64,000 bases of DNA from Emergencia sp. 1XD21-10 (GCF_009936045.1 NZ_QWEQ01000022.1:1-64000); one strand, 5' to 3'; shown: positions 1 through 10,020, numbered from the stretch's first letter. Made by a program: numbers and translations. The notes: generated by a model not told the origin, from the sequence alone.

Positions 1-33
1 GTATCATATTTAGGGGAAATCTCCCCAAAGATG

Positions 34-99
34 TTAAGATTTTTTTAAGAAAAGCATAAGATTTCTTTTCAGGTTTATTTAAGAACTGTACCTTATGAT
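34..99 (+). promoter_or_regulatory. 11-bp-spaced TTAAGA repeats and -10 box upstream of the glycosylation cassette
   Basis: TTAAGA occurs at 34-39 and 45-50, ATAAGA at 56-61, and a further TTAAGA at 79-84. The first three are spaced exactly 11 bp, the spacing used by OmpR/PhoB-family regulators. A TATGAT -10 lies at 94-99 with no good -35, which suits an activator-dependent promoter. The regulator identity is inference. Confidence 0.45.
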
Positions 100-130
100 A
101 GAGATGTAAACAAACAAAGGAAGGGTAAAG

Positions 131-2611
131 ATGGAGACATTAGAGAACTGTAGGGAATGGGAAAAGAGAATAGGACAGGCAGGGGCGGAAATACTTCCGT
201 ATCTTTTACTGACGGGACTTACATTTCTGCTTCTCTATTTGCCTGTCGAACAGGGAGCAATCTTTGGGTCAGAAGGGGATTGGTACAGTCAACATGTAGG
301 AGCTGCGGAGGCACTGAGGCAGACTATGCTTTCAGCAGGGGGGATTTTCCCGCAGTTTGTCGGACTCGGCGGAGGGATTAACGCATATGATCTGGCTTAC
401 TACGGATTGCTCAGACCGGATGTACTGCTTTCCTGCTTACTGCCGAATATCGAAATGAAAGAAATTATTTCAGCATATGCGGCGGCTGGGGCAGTGGTGA
501 GTGTCAATCTTACGTATTTTTGGCTGAAGGGAAAAAGTTTCGCGATGAACTTTGCGGCTTTCGGTGCGGTGCTCATGGCGGCAGCCACGTGTTTCTTCCA
601 TGCACATCACCAGATTATGTTCATCAACTATATGCCATTTCTGGTGCTGGCGCTGCTGGGCATCGACCGGATTCTCGCGGGAAAGAACAGTTTGCTTTTG
701 ACAATCGCTTTGTTTCTGATCTGTATGCACAGCTTTTACTACGCGCCGACCTGCATGGTCGTATGCTTTCTATATTTTGTACATCAGCTTGCGGTTTCGG
801 GAAATACTAAAAAAGTAGTGGTTCAAATTACGGTGAAGACGGCTTTCGCAGTCGTAATTTCTATCTGCATGGCGGCGGTACTGCTCCTTCCGACGGGACT
901 TGCCATTTTATCGACGGAAAAAGATGCTGGAAGTTTTGCGCAGGAGTCCATCGAAACTATCAACTTATCTTTCAGCGGACTTTTATATCAGCCTTACAGC
1001 TGCGGCATGACCTTGATTTCTTTGTATCTGCTGCTATTGTCTCTATGGGATAAGAAAAAACGCTGGCTGACGGCAGTGGTGCTTCTGATTCTTATGGTGC
1101 CAGCTGTTTGGTACGTACTGAGCGGATTTCTCTATGCTAGAGAAAAGATTCTGATTCCGCTGGTTCCGTTGATTGTCTGGATTTGCACAGATACGCTGGC
1201 AAGGATATTAGAGGGCAAGCAGAAAGCGCTGATGTTGCCGGCGCTGCTTTGTGCCGTACCAATTGTGCTAAGAAAAGAAGACGCGTGGGCGCTGCTAATC
1301 TTGATAGATGGACTTGTGGTATTGGCATGGGTGCTCGTTCAGAGAATGGGGAAAATTCCCCAAAGAACAAAGCATGTGCTTACGGCATGTCTGCTGTTGC
1401 TTCCTCTCTGTGCCAACTTTGGGGTGAACAAAGAGTTAGAGCACTGGCTGCAGAAAGATGATATGCGACAAAGCTGGTTTTCTTTCGGAGATATTACCAT
1501 GTTTGCTTCAGAGCCGTTATACCGTTTTGACTATCTCAGCAATAACTACGTCAACAGTAACGTGTTGCCGGACGGTAGTCTGAACAAGACAGCCATGTAT
1601 TCTTCGGTGACAAGCAGCACCTATGGGAAATTTTATTATGATACGATGGGAAACCCAATCAGCATACGAAATCGGGTAGTTCTCATGCCAAATCAGAACA
1701 GCCTATTCAATTACTTCATGGGAATAAGGTATGTTTTGACCGGAGAACAACAGGTGCCTTACGGCTATGAGCCGATTTTCAGGCGAAACGGTTACGTCCT
1801 TGCCGAAAATCCCGATGTGCTGCCCATGTGTTACGGCACCGACAAAGTGCTTTTACAGGAGAAAGCAGAGCGTGGGGGAATTAGTGAATTTCCAAAGACT
1901 TTGGCACAGCTTTGCGGTGTGAGTGCAGAAGCGCAAAATCCAGAGGAACTCTTTGAAGAAGCATTTCCAACGGTTTACGATGAGAGTGTGCAAGGAAAAC
2001 AGACGGTACACCTGAAAGAAACGCTGAAGGGCAAAGCCCTTGTCATCAGCCTTCATATAGACAGGAAGGACGACAGGCAGGTGCTCATCAATATCAATGG
2101 AATGGCGAATAATCTGTCTTCATGGTATGCGCCGTATCCTAATGAAAACTACGACTTCACTTATGTACTGTCGGATTCTGCAGGACTTTCGGAGCTGGAA
2201 ATTGCGATGAGCAGGAGCCGCTACAATATCGAGGATATCAAAGTCTACACTTTGGATATTCCGACAGCAGAAGCGCAGGACATTGCGGTGCCGACTCTCG
2301 CAGAGGATTTTCAGGCAAACGGCAGCGATATATTTCAGGGAATAGTAACGATGAAGCAAGATGGCTATTTTGTTACATCTTATCCATATAAGAAGGGCTT
2401 TCAGATTTTGGTGGACGGGAAAGCGCAAAAGGCTGAAAAGGTCAATACCGCTTTCGTGGGATTTCCACTGGAGAAAGGAAAGCACAGCATTCAAATCAGT
2501 TATAAAGCGCCGGGGTTTGCAGCAGGAGCAGCACTCAGCGCAGCGGCGATGGCAATGCTGCTGTTATCACAAATTATAGTATTTTTAAGGAAAAGGAAAA
2601 GAGAGAAATGA
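131..2611 (+). CDS. YfhO-family multipass membrane protein (GT-C-type glycosyltransferase)
   Basis: The protein has 826 residues and matches the YfhO family in length and layout: about a dozen hydrophobic segments between residues 20 and 440, a soluble extracellular region of about 350 residues, and a last membrane helix (about 798-818) followed by a basic tail (RKRKREK). In Bacillus and Listeria, YfhO-type proteins work with a CsbB-type GT2 and a GtcA-type flippase to decorate lipoteichoic acid with sugar. The next two genes are exactly those partners, and the stop overlaps the next start by 4 bp, so one operon is likely. The ATG follows a GGAAGGG site at 119-125. The sugar and acceptor are not shown by the sequence. 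Confidence 0.85.
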   Translation: METLENCREWEKRIGQAGAEILPYLLLTGLTFLLLYLPVEQGAIFGSEGDWYSQHVGAAEALRQTMLSAGGIFPQFVGLGGGINAYDLAYYGLLRPDVLLSCLLPNIEMKEIISAYAAAGAVVSVNLTYFWLKGKSFAMNFAAFGAVLMAAATCFFHAHHQIMFINYMPFLVLALLGIDRILAGKNSLLLTIALFLICMHSFYYAPTCMVVCFLYFVHQLAVSGNTKKVVVQITVKTAFAVVISICMAAVLLLPTGLAILSTEKDAGSFAQESIETINLSFSGLLYQPYSCGMTLISLYLLLLSLWDKKKRWLTAVVLLILMVPAVWYVLSGFLYAREKILIPLVPLIVWICTDTLARILEGKQKALMLPALLCAVPIVLRKEDAWALLILIDGLVVLAWVLVQRMGKIPQRTKHVLTACLLLLPLCANFGVNKELEHWLQKDDMRQSWFSFGDITMFASEPLYRFDYLSNNYVNSNVLPDGSLNKTAMYSSVTSSTYGKFYYDTMGNPISIRNRVVLMPNQNSLFNYFMGIRYVLTGEQQVPYGYEPIFRRNGYVLAENPDVLPMCYGTDKVLLQEKAERGGISEFPKTLAQLCGVSAEAQNPEELFEEAFPTVYDESVQGKQTVHLKETLKGKALVISLHIDRKDDRQVLININGMANNLSSWYAPYPNENYDFTYVLSDSAGLSELEIAMSRSRYNIEDIKVYTLDIPTAEAQDIAVPTLAEDFQANGSDIFQGIVTMKQDGYFVTSYPYKKGFQILVDGKAQKAEKVNTAFVGFPLEKGKHSIQISYKAPGFAAGAALSAAAMAMLLLSQIIVFLRKRKREK

Positions 2612-3006
2612 AGAAATTGCAGGAATCACAAATTGTTCGTTACATTATGACGGGCGGCATGACAACAGGGGTTAACTATATCATTTACATCGGACTAATG
2701 GCACTTTCTGTCAACTATTTAACAGCAAACACGCTTGCATGGCTAGGCGCAGTAACTTTCGCCTACTTCGCCAACAGGAAAGTGGTCTTCCACTCCAAAG
2801 GAGATAAAAAACAGGAGTTTCTTCAGTTCTTTTCGCTTCGGGCGGCAACTTTGGTCATTGAGAATTTACTGCTGCTGCTTCTGGTAGACTGCATTGGCGC
2901 AGGAAGCTTTGTGTCAAAGGTTCTCGTCAGCGTTATCACAGTGGTACTTAATTACTTTGCTTGCAAGTACAGTATTTTTAAACAAAGGGGTGTTTCACAT
3001 GAATAA
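2608..3006 (+). CDS. GtrA/GtcA-family membrane protein (lipid-linked sugar flippase)
   Basis: The 132-residue protein has four hydrophobic segments, starting with an RYIMTGGMTTGVNYIIY motif and containing AYFANRKVVF, both typical of the GtrA family. These proteins are thought to flip undecaprenyl-phosphate-linked sugar across the membrane for use by a GT-C transferase. It overlaps the YfhO-like gene upstream by 4 bp and the GT2 gene downstream by 8 bp, so the three are translationally coupled and probably act in one pathway. Confidence 0.88.
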   Translation: MKKLQESQIVRYIMTGGMTTGVNYIIYIGLMALSVNYLTANTLAWLGAVTFAYFANRKVVFHSKGDKKQEFLQFFSLRAATLVIENLLLLLLVDCIGAGSFVSKVLVSVITVVLNYFACKYSIFKQRGVSHE

Positions 3007-3937
3007 GAGAGATTTAATCAGTGTTATTGTGCCTTGCTATAATGAAGAGGAGTCTTTACCTTTATTTTACATTGAAACTGGGAAAGTACTGCGTCAGATG
3101 ACGGAGGTGGACTATGAGATTATCTTTGTAGATGACGGCAGCGGTGATAAAACCAGAACTATTATGAAAAATTTGGCAGAAAAAGATGAAAAGGTCCGCT
3201 ATGTAGTTTTTTCCAGAAATTTTGGGAAGGAAGCTGCGATGTACGCCGGGCTCAAAGAAGCCAGAGGGGATTATAGCGTGATTATGGATGCAGATCTGCA
3301 GCATCCACCAGCGTTGCTGCCTGAGATGTACAAGGTTGTCAGCTGCGAGGACTATGACTGCTGCGGCGGGCTCCGCCTGAGCCGCGAAGGGGATGGTTTT
3401 CTGCGCAGTCTGTTTTCTAAAGCCTTTTACAAAATCAGCAAAGGGCTCACCCACATGGATATGACCGACGGGCACGGCGATTTTCGTATGATGAACCGCA
3501 CGGTGGTTAATGCCATTTTGGAAATGAAAGAATATAACAGGTATATGAAGGGACTTTTTTCCTTTGTGGGATTTGATACCAAGTGGATTGAGTACGAGGG
3601 TGTGGAGCGTGCAATGGGATGTACCAAGTGGAGCTTTAAGAGTTTGTTTGCTTATGCATTTGAGGGAATACTTTCCTTTTCAACGGCACCGCTGAAAGCG
3701 GCAGGTCTAATGGGAATTTTCCTCTTTCTTGCCGGTGTGGTGTTCATGGGCTGCAACCTGATACAGAGTATCTGGGTTCCGGGGGCGGTGAGCAGCTTGG
3801 ACGTGATACTCTTTGTGGTACTGCTTCTGGGCAGCCTGCAAATGTTGTTCATCTATATTTTGGGCGCCTACCTGTCTAAGGATTACCTAGAAAACAAGAG
3901 ACGCCCCATCTACATCGTAAAGGAAAAAAGCTGCTGA
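2999..3937 (+). CDS. Family 2 glycosyltransferase, CsbB/DPM1-like, with two C-terminal membrane helices
   Basis: I start the gene at the ATG at 2999 rather than the longer upstream frame, because the GT2 fold begins at once (ISVIVPCYNEEESL) and AAAGGGGTG precedes it. The 312-residue protein shows the GT-A motifs IIFVDDGSGD and VIMDADLQHPP (DxD-like metal site) and two hydrophobic helices near residues 230-250 and 262-290. It resembles enzymes that load a sugar from a nucleotide donor onto undecaprenyl phosphate on the inner face of the membrane. With the GtrA-like flippase and YfhO-like transferase it completes a three-component glycosylation system. Confidence 0.9.
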   Translation: MNKRDLISVIVPCYNEEESLPLFYIETGKVLRQMTEVDYEIIFVDDGSGDKTRTIMKNLAEKDEKVRYVVFSRNFGKEAAMYAGLKEARGDYSVIMDADLQHPPALLPEMYKVVSCEDYDCCGGLRLSREGDGFLRSLFSKAFYKISKGLTHMDMTDGHGDFRMMNRTVVNAILEMKEYNRYMKGLFSFVGFDTKWIEYEGVERAMGCTKWSFKSLFAYAFEGILSFSTAPLKAAGLMGIFLFLAGVVFMGCNLIQSIWVPGAVSSLDVILFVVLLLGSLQMLFIYILGAYLSKDYLENKRRPIYIVKEKSC

Positions 3938-3945
3938 TGCAGTAA

Positions 3946-5940
3946 TTACAAGGATTCCAGCGCATCCAGACTGTGGACAGGGCTATAGCATACATGGTTT
4001 CGGCAGAGGTAAAAGTCGCTGCCTTCTTCCGGAATCTCATAATTTTTCAGATAAGGAGATACTTTATGCAGTGTCTCCTCTGTTTTTCTTGTTTTCAGCA
4101 CTACGTCCATCTGAAGATCCCAAAGTCGGCACAGCGTGTCTGTGGATAGGTTTTCTGCGTCAGGCATAGTGCAGATGAGTTTGCCCTCTTCAAAAAGATC
4201 CTGGCTGACACTCCAAAGGTAAAAACTATTACCAAAGGGATAATCACTGCAGGCTCTGTCCATGAAAGCAGACTGCTTGTCAGCAATGTCCTCCCAAAAG
4301 CTTTCACCGGTAAGAAATGCCAGTTTTTTTGTAATATGAGCAGCGACGGCATTGCCGGAAGGCATAGCCCCATCATAAGTTTCCTTAGGGCGCAGAAAAA
4401 GTGCCTCACTGTCGGCAGCATAAAGGTAAAAGCCGCCCTCTTTAGAGTCGAAAAACAGTTTTATCATGGTGCTGCCAATCCGGTCTGCGCGTTCCAAAAA
4501 GATAGGATTGAAGGTCGTGCTGTAACATTCCAAAAGTCCCCAGATGTAGCAAGCATAATCGTCCAGCGTTCCTGCAAAGGCATAGTGACCCTGCCGCCAT
4601 CTGGCAAAAAGTTTTCCCTCATCTTGGAGATGTTTCCAGATAAACTCCGCCGCGGAAAGAGCAGCTTCCAGATAATCAGCATTTTTCAGCTGTCTTGCAG
4701 CTTTTGCAAAGGCGGCGATAGCAATTCCATTCCAGCTGGTGAGAACTTTGTCGTCCTTATGGAGTTTGGTGCGTTCTAACCGGTAGTCGTATAAAATTCG
4801 CAGCACGTCTTCGTCGGGCAGAAGACCGTGGTCTTTGGTACTCAGAAGATTGGGGATATTTTTCCCCATAAAATTGCCTTGTGGTGTGATGTCGTATTGA
4901 GAACAGAAGGCTGCCGCAGGTTCCAGATGAAGAACACTGCGAATTTCCTCCGGTGTAAAGAGGTAATAGGTGCCCTCTTCACCGTCGCTGTCGGCATCTT
5001 GTCCACAGTAAAAGCCGCCTTCTGGATCTTTCAGTTCTCGCAGCATGTAGGAGGCGGTTTTATTTGCTACAGTCAGATAAAGGGGAGATTTTGTCTCATA
5101 GTAACATTGGCTGTACGCCATGAGCAACAGGGCATTGTCATAGAGCATTTTTTCAAAATGGGGAATAAGCCACTTATCGTCGGTTGCGTATCGGCAGAAG
5201 CCGCCGCCAATGTGGTCAAAAATGCCGCCCAGATACATTTGGGTTAGGGTCTTTTCTGCCATAGCCAGGTATTTGTCACCTTTTTTACTTTTCTGCGCCA
5301 TGAGAAACAGTAGGTTGTGCGCTGCGGGGAATTTAGGACTGCTGCCAAAGCCGCCATACTTTCTATCGAAGTTTTTTACAAAATATGACAGGGCTTCTGC
5401 AATAGAATTTTCTGGATTCTGTTTTGTCTGAGGTGCAGCGGCTTCCTGCTTTTGAAGAAAGGCAACTATTTGACTGCCCTGAGTAAGGAGGGAGTCTCTG
5501 TCCTCGGTCCATTTTTGAGAGACTGCGGAGAGCAGTTCTAAAAGACCGATTTGACCGTATTTGGTATGTTTTGGAAAATAGGTTCCGGCGAAGAAAGGTG
5601 TCCTTTCAGGCGTCATGAAGATAGTAAGCGGCCAGCCGCCGGAACCGGTCATAGCCTGAGCAGCGCGCATGTAGACGCTATCGATATCGGGGCGCTCTTC
5701 ACGATCCACCTTGATGGAGATAAAATGGTCGTTTAAGAAAGCAGCAACCTCTTCATCCTCAAAGGATTCGTGTGCCATGACATGGCACCAGTGGCAGGTG
5801 GAGTAGCCGATACTTAAGAATATGGGAAGGTCCTTTTCTGCAGCGAGGTCAAAGGCCTCTTCACACCAGGGATACCAGTTTACCGGATTTTCAGCATGCT
5901 GAAGAAGGTAAGGAGATTTTTCGTGTTTCAGATGATTCAT
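3946..5940 (-). CDS. DUF255 thioredoxin-fold protein, YyaL/SSP411-like
   Basis: The 664-residue protein has the full family layout: an N-terminal thioredoxin-like domain opening with [19 protein letters not shown] and carrying a CHWC pair (STCHWCHVM, about residues 49-57), then a long alpha/alpha-barrel region resembling N-acylglucosamine 2-epimerases and glycosidases. Motifs such as [10 protein letters not shown] and [12 protein letters not shown] are hallmarks of the family. The biochemical role of YyaL-type proteins is not settled. The gene ends 8 bp from the convergent GT2 gene and stands alone on its strand. Confidence 0.9.
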   Translation of the reverse strand: MNHLKHEKSPYLLQHAENPVNWYPWCEEAFDLAAEKDLPIFLSIGYSTCHWCHVMAHESFEDEEVAAFLNDHFISIKVDREERPDIDSVYMRAAQAMTGSGGWPLTIFMTPERTPFFAGTYFPKHTKYGQIGLLELLSAVSQKWTEDRDSLLTQGSQIVAFLQKQEAAAPQTKQNPENSIAEALSYFVKNFDRKYGGFGSSPKFPAAHNLLFLMAQKSKKGDKYLAMAEKTLTQMYLGGIFDHIGGGFCRYATDDKWLIPHFEKMLYDNALLLMAYSQCYYETKSPLYLTVANKTASYMLRELKDPEGGFYCGQDADSDGEEGTYYLFTPEEIRSVLHLEPAAAFCSQYDITPQGNFMGKNIPNLLSTKDHGLLPDEDVLRILYDYRLERTKLHKDDKVLTSWNGIAIAAFAKAARQLKNADYLEAALSAAEFIWKHLQDEGKLFARWRQGHYAFAGTLDDYACYIWGLLECYSTTFNPIFLERADRIGSTMIKLFFDSKEGGFYLYAADSEALFLRPKETYDGAMPSGNAVAAHITKKLAFLTGESFWEDIADKQSAFMDRACSDYPFGNSFYLWSVSQDLFEEGKLICTMPDAENLSTDTLCRLWDLQMDVVLKTRKTEETLHKVSPYLKNYEIPEEGSDFYLCRNHVCYSPVHSLDALESL

Positions 5941-6038
5941 AATAAAAACGTCCTTTCAAAGCTTTTTATATTCCTTAGTATGACCGATTTAGGGAAATTT
6001 AGACAGGAGAATAAAGTGGAGGCTGGTTAAATGAAGAC

Positions 6039-6070
6039 AAAAAAAGAGGCAATCAACAAGACTGCCTCTT
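6039..6070 (-). terminator. Rho-independent terminator of the purine permease gene
   Basis: The arms AAGAGGCA and TGCCTCTT flank an 11-nt loop. On the minus strand the hairpin is followed by a run of seven T. It lies 14 bp past the permease stop. Confidence 0.85.
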
Positions 6071-6083
6071 AGTTCTTTATTAA

Positions 6084-7442
6084 TTAGCGAATCAGTGTAT
6101 AAATTCTGATTGCGAAAAGTAATGCGGATATCCACATAACCCAAGGAATATCTTTTACTTTTTTGGTGAGGACCTTCAGAATAACCCATGCCAGAATGCC
6201 GAACATGATTCCGTTGGCAATGGAGTAAGTGAATGGCATGAGTACCAGGGCGAGGAACCCGCCGACCACGTCTGCAATGTCACCGTCAAAGTGCATATTT
6301 TTCACAGCGCCAATCATTAAAAGCCCAACCCAGATGAGAGCAGGTGCTGTTGCAAATCCCGGAATTGCAAGGAAAATTGGGGAGAAGAATAGTGCAGCAA
6401 TAAAGAGAACAGCAGTGGTTACTGCAGTCAGACCGGTTCTGCCGCCGTTAGCAACACCGGCACTGGATTCTACATAGCTTGTAACAGTGGAAGTGCCCAG
6501 ACATGCGCCGACGATAGTACCGCAGGCATCCGCCATGAGAGCGCCTTTTACCTTAGGCAGATTTCCCTTTTCGTCCAGCAGATTGCCTTTGGAAGCAACG
6601 CCGATTAAAGTGCCGACAGTGTCAAACAGGTCAACGTAAAGGAAAGAGAATACGATGACAAGGAACTGCACCATGTTTTCGCCAATCCATGCAAAGTCAA
6701 ATGAGAAGAATGCAGGGGCAGCTGGGATAAAGCTTGCACCGGAAAAATCAGGGAACAAGGAATACACGCCAGCTTCAACATCAACTGCATACCAGCCGAT
6801 TGCTTCTGCAATCATACCCAAAATCCAAGTAGCCAGAATGCCGATGAGGATATAGCCTTTAACGTTGAAGTGGAACAAAACTGCGGTCAGAATCAGACCA
6901 ACAAGTGCAAGTACCACTTGCGGCGTTGCAAAGGAGCCCAAGTTTACCAGAGTGGAAGCATCGCCGATGACGATTCCTGCACCTTTGAAACCGATTAAAC
7001 CGATAAAAAGTCCGATACCAGCAGTAATGCCGTATTTCAGATTAGCAGGCACATCGTTTACCAGCTTTTCTCTGAAATTGCACAGAGACAGCAGAATGAA
7101 GGCCAGACCTTCCACAAGGACCGCAGCCAGTGCGATTTTCCAAGGATCGTTGATGCCTTTTGCAGCAAGGTCATCGCAAACGGTGAATGCAAAGTATGCG
7201 TTCAGTCCCATGCCGGAAGCAAGGGCGATAGGGTAGTTGGCAAAGAATGCCATGAACAGAGTTGCAATAGCAGCGGAAACAGCTGTTGCAGTGAAAACGC
7301 CTGCGCTGTCCATACCGGCTGCTGCGAGCATGCCCGGGTTTACTGCAAGAATGTAAACCATTGAGAGGAACGTAGTGGCGCCGGCGATAACTTCGGTTTT
7401 CACATCAGTGCCGTGTTCCTGTAGCTTGAATAATTTCTCCAT
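6084..7442 (-). CDS. NCS2-family purine permease (AzgA/PbuG-like)
   Basis: The 452-residue protein has 12-14 hydrophobic segments and the signatures of the AzgA-like branch of the NCS2 family: MEKLFKLQEHGTDVKTEVIAG at the N terminus, GMGLNAYFAF, and GTSTVTSYVESSAGV. Members import hypoxanthine, guanine or adenine by proton symport. It is monocistronic, with a terminator behind it. I looked for a purine riboswitch in the 160 bp upstream and saw none. Confidence 0.9.
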   Translation of the reverse strand: MEKLFKLQEHGTDVKTEVIAGATTFLSMVYILAVNPGMLAAAGMDSAGVFTATAVSAAIATLFMAFFANYPIALASGMGLNAYFAFTVCDDLAAKGINDPWKIALAAVLVEGLAFILLSLCNFREKLVNDVPANLKYGITAGIGLFIGLIGFKGAGIVIGDASTLVNLGSFATPQVVLALVGLILTAVLFHFNVKGYILIGILATWILGMIAEAIGWYAVDVEAGVYSLFPDFSGASFIPAAPAFFSFDFAWIGENMVQFLVIVFSFLYVDLFDTVGTLIGVASKGNLLDEKGNLPKVKGALMADACGTIVGACLGTSTVTSYVESSAGVANGGRTGLTAVTTAVLFIAALFFSPIFLAIPGFATAPALIWVGLLMIGAVKNMHFDGDIADVVGGFLALVLMPFTYSIANGIMFGILAWVILKVLTKKVKDIPWVMWISALLFAIRIYTLIR

Positions 7443-7570
7443 AGTAGTACGTTTCTCCTTTGTCTTAAAAAATAAAAATAGATATGTCCATTATATATGC
7501 TAGAGGGCGCAATGTCCAAGAAAAAATTTGAATTTGGGCAGATTTTGGATAGTTTTGTCGAAATTGGTGC

Positions 7571-7599
7571 TTGAGTTTGTCTGTGTTCGGCAGTATGAT
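7571..7599 (+). promoter_or_regulatory. Sigma-A-type promoter reading into the DUF1461 gene
   Basis: TTGAGT (7571-7576), a 17-bp spacer and TATGAT (7594-7599). The expected transcription start, about 7 nt downstream, coincides with the ATG at 7606. Confidence 0.6.
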
Positions 7600-7605
7600 A
7601 AAAGC

Positions 7606-8322
7606 ATGAGAATATTAGAGTATATTGTGGGATTTGTCATGAGCCTTGCACTGGTACTGATACTATTGATTACTGCAGTGGAGGCGGTCGTTTATTGGAG
7701 TCCCGATTATTTTAAAAGTGAATACGAAAAATATGATGTGACAACGAGTGTAGAGATGGAAATGGAAGATCTGCTTCATGTCACTGATGAAATGATGGCA
7801 TATTTGCGTGGGGACAGGGAAGAACTGCAGGTGCCGACGATGGTTGCCGGGCAGTCCCGCGGATTTTTCAGCGCCAGGGAAATTGCGCATATGGCAGATG
7901 TGAAAGAATTGTTTTTTGGTGGTATGATGATAAGACGGTGGGCGATTGTAGTCTTTGTTGTGTGCTTTGGCTGGCTGTTTTTGCGAAAACGGCTTTTGCT
8001 GACTCCTAAGTTTTTACTTTGGGGGATTTTGGGCGTGCTTGTGGTCTGTGCTGTCTCCGGCTTGATTGTGGCGACGGATTTTCACAAATACTTTGTCATC
8101 TTCCATCATATCTTCTTCGACAACGACCTGTGGCTTTTAGATCCAAAGACGGATTTGCTCATTCGCATTGTACCGCAGCCTTTCTTTGTGGATACAACGC
8201 TGCGGATTGTGCTGACTTTTGGCGGATGGCTGGTGGCGGTGCTTATGATTTGCAGCTTTTTCGTGTGGCGGCAGCGTGTGATGCAGCGTCAGTCCCATGA
8301 CACAAGACGGACTGCGGCGTGA
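7606..8322 (+). CDS. DUF1461/TIGR01906-family integral membrane protein
   Basis: The 238-residue protein has a signal-anchor-like first helix (residues 4-28), an outer loop of about 70 residues containing the AREIAHMADVKELF motif, and three more hydrophobic helices (about 105-120, 130-150, 205-228). This is the layout of the DUF1461 family, whose function is unknown. A longer frame begins at 7528, but its extra 26 residues lie upstream of a good promoter. I therefore use the ATG at 7606, which would make the mRNA leaderless. No Shine-Dalgarno is visible there. Confidence 0.75.
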   Translation: MRILEYIVGFVMSLALVLILLITAVEAVVYWSPDYFKSEYEKYDVTTSVEMEMEDLLHVTDEMMAYLRGDREELQVPTMVAGQSRGFFSAREIAHMADVKELFFGGMMIRRWAIVVFVVCFGWLFLRKRLLLTPKFLLWGILGVLVVCAVSGLIVATDFHKYFVIFHHIFFDNDLWLLDPKTDLLIRIVPQPFFVDTTLRIVLTFGGWLVAVLMICSFFVWRQRVMQRQSHDTRRTAA

Positions 8323-8375
8323 GCAGGACATTTGCCGATTGGACCAGTGTTATAATTCTTTAGTTTTTAGATTTT

Positions 8376-8737
8376 TGACCGCAAAGCCTTGTTTTGGGCA
8401 GATGACGGTCAGAGTTAAAATTTTTGTTTTTGAGGATTTGACCGTACTGATGCGTTTTATATGAAATGCGGTCAAAATTGGGAGCTCAATGATATTTGCA
8501 ATTGCAGGGATATGTAAAATAATGGGAGATTCGTTGAATTTGCCTGTAAATATAATACTAAAAATTGGAAATTCGTGTGGATTTGAGGGAGTTTAAGGGG
8601 ATAGGCAGCATGTTGTTAGCAGAGGAAATGGATTTTATGACCGCAAGTTGGATGATCTGAGCAAATGCGGTCATTTTTGTAAAACAAGAATTAAAAAAAT
8701 GACCGCAATGTCTTAGAATTGGCATGTTGCGGTCATT
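8376..8737. repeat. Array of four GACCGC inverted-repeat hairpins in a 433-bp intergenic stretch
   Basis: Four hairpins share the arm TGACCG(CA): 8376-8411, 8437-8476, 8637-8674 (9-bp perfect arms ATGACCGCA/TGCGGTCAT) and 8698-8737 (11-bp arms). The last two are followed by T runs. The fourth lies directly behind the alanine racemase stop on the minus strand and has T runs on both sides, so it can act as a bidirectional terminator. No gene is visible between 8323 and 8755. Confidence 0.75.
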
Positions 8738-8755
8738 TTTGCAAAAACACGAAGT

Positions 8756-9895
8756 TTATCGAACGTAAACTTTTGGAAGTCTCTGGCCGAAAGCGCAGCA
8801 GATTTCGTAATTGATGGTGCCAGTTGCGTCTGCAATGTCGTCGGCAAGGATTGTGTTTACGCCGTCTGTACCCATGATGATGACTTCGTCTCCAACTTTT
8901 ACGTTTGGAACGTTTGATACATCAATCATGCACTGGTCCATGCAGATATTTCCGGCAATCGGGCAAACTACACCGTTTACGATGACTTTTGCCTGTGCGG
9001 AGTACGGACGAGGATAGCCGTCTGCGTAACCCAGGGCAATGGTAGCAATTTTAGATGGTTTACTGGAAATGTATTTTCTGCCGTAGCCCACAGAAAAGTT
9101 TTCCGGCACGTCTTTCAGGTGGACGATGTTAGCCTTGACGGACATAACCGGTTTCAGCGCCAGCTGGTTTTTATCTACTTCATGGGAAGGATAGCAGCCG
9201 TAAAGGATAATGCCTGGACGCACTGCATCAAAGTGAATGCTCGGCAGTTCCATGATGGAAGCGCTGTTTGCAAGGGTTCTCATCGGCACGTCAACGCCTG
9301 CTGCAACCAGTGCTTCGTAAAAACGATTGTATTTTTCTTCCTGCTGGTGGGAGTAGGTCTTGTCGTATGCGTCAGCGGTGGACATGTGGGAAAACAGACC
9401 TTTGATTTTGAAACCTGCCAGCATGGTGATTTTCTTAATATCAAAAATTGCGTTATCAATGTCATCTGCAAGATAACCGATTCTACCCATGCCGGTATCA
9501 ACAGCGATTAGACCGGAAACAGTTTTGCCTGCTTTGAGAGCGGCGTCGCTGATGGCTTTAGCATTGGAAGCGCTGCAGACCACCGGTGTGATGTCGTATT
9601 CTACGATGGTGTCTGCATACATGTCCGGCGTCAGTCCCAGCATGATGATTTCTTCTGTTGCGCCAGCTTGGCGAAGTACGATGGCTTCCTGCAGTGTGGC
9701 GATGGCAAAGGTTTTTACGCCGTTAGCACGCAACACGTTTGCGCACATTACTGTGCCATGTCCGTAAGCGTCAGCTTTGATGACGCCAATCATTTCTTTA
9801 TCTGCGCCGACTTTTGCTCTGATATTTTTGATATTGTAGTCTAAATTGGTTAAATTGATTTCAGCCCATGCGGGTCTGATTGCGTCCTTATACAT
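8756..9895 (-). CDS. alr: Alanine racemase
   Basis: The 379-residue PLP enzyme interconverts L- and D-alanine for peptidoglycan synthesis. Lys40 in VIKADAYGHG is the Schiff-base lysine, and Tyr271 in SVGYGRKY is the second catalytic base. The N-terminal alpha/beta barrel and C-terminal beta domain (NICMDQCMIDV) are both complete. It lies 125 bp downstream of purA on the same strand, separated by a hairpin. Confidence 0.97.
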   Translation of the reverse strand: MYKDAIRPAWAEINLTNLDYNIKNIRAKVGADKEMIGVIKADAYGHGTVMCANVLRANGVKTFAIATLQEAIVLRQAGATEEIIMLGLTPDMYADTIVEYDITPVVCSASNAKAISDAALKAGKTVSGLIAVDTGMGRIGYLADDIDNAIFDIKKITMLAGFKIKGLFSHMSTADAYDKTYSHQQEEKYNRFYEALVAAGVDVPMRTLANSASIMELPSIHFDAVRPGIILYGCYPSHEVDKNQLALKPVMSVKANIVHLKDVPENFSVGYGRKYISSKPSKIATIALGYADGYPRPYSAQAKVIVNGVVCPIAGNICMDQCMIDVSNVPNVKVGDEVIIMGTDGVNTILADDIADATGTINYEICCAFGQRLPKVYVR

Positions 9896-9934
9896 AATCT
9901 CAAAATCCTTTCTTCGTAATAGGAACTGTGTTTT

Positions 9935-9970
9935 TAGAAAGGGAAAGGCACCGCCTGTTTCCCCTTTCTA
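9935..9970. other. Stable hairpin between purA and alr
   Basis: The arms TAGAAAGGG and CCCTTTCTA (9 bp, perfect) enclose an 18-nt loop. No T run follows on either strand, so it is more likely an mRNA processing or stability element than a terminator. Confidence 0.5.
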
Positions 9971-10020
9971 CGATTGTCGTATTTGTTAAGCCTGGTGCCA
10001 AAGATTGCAGCAAAACCAAA

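Noticed and set aside
7443-7605. Purine riboswitch upstream of the purine permease
   Set aside because: None of the conserved purine-aptamer core segments is visible on the minus strand here.
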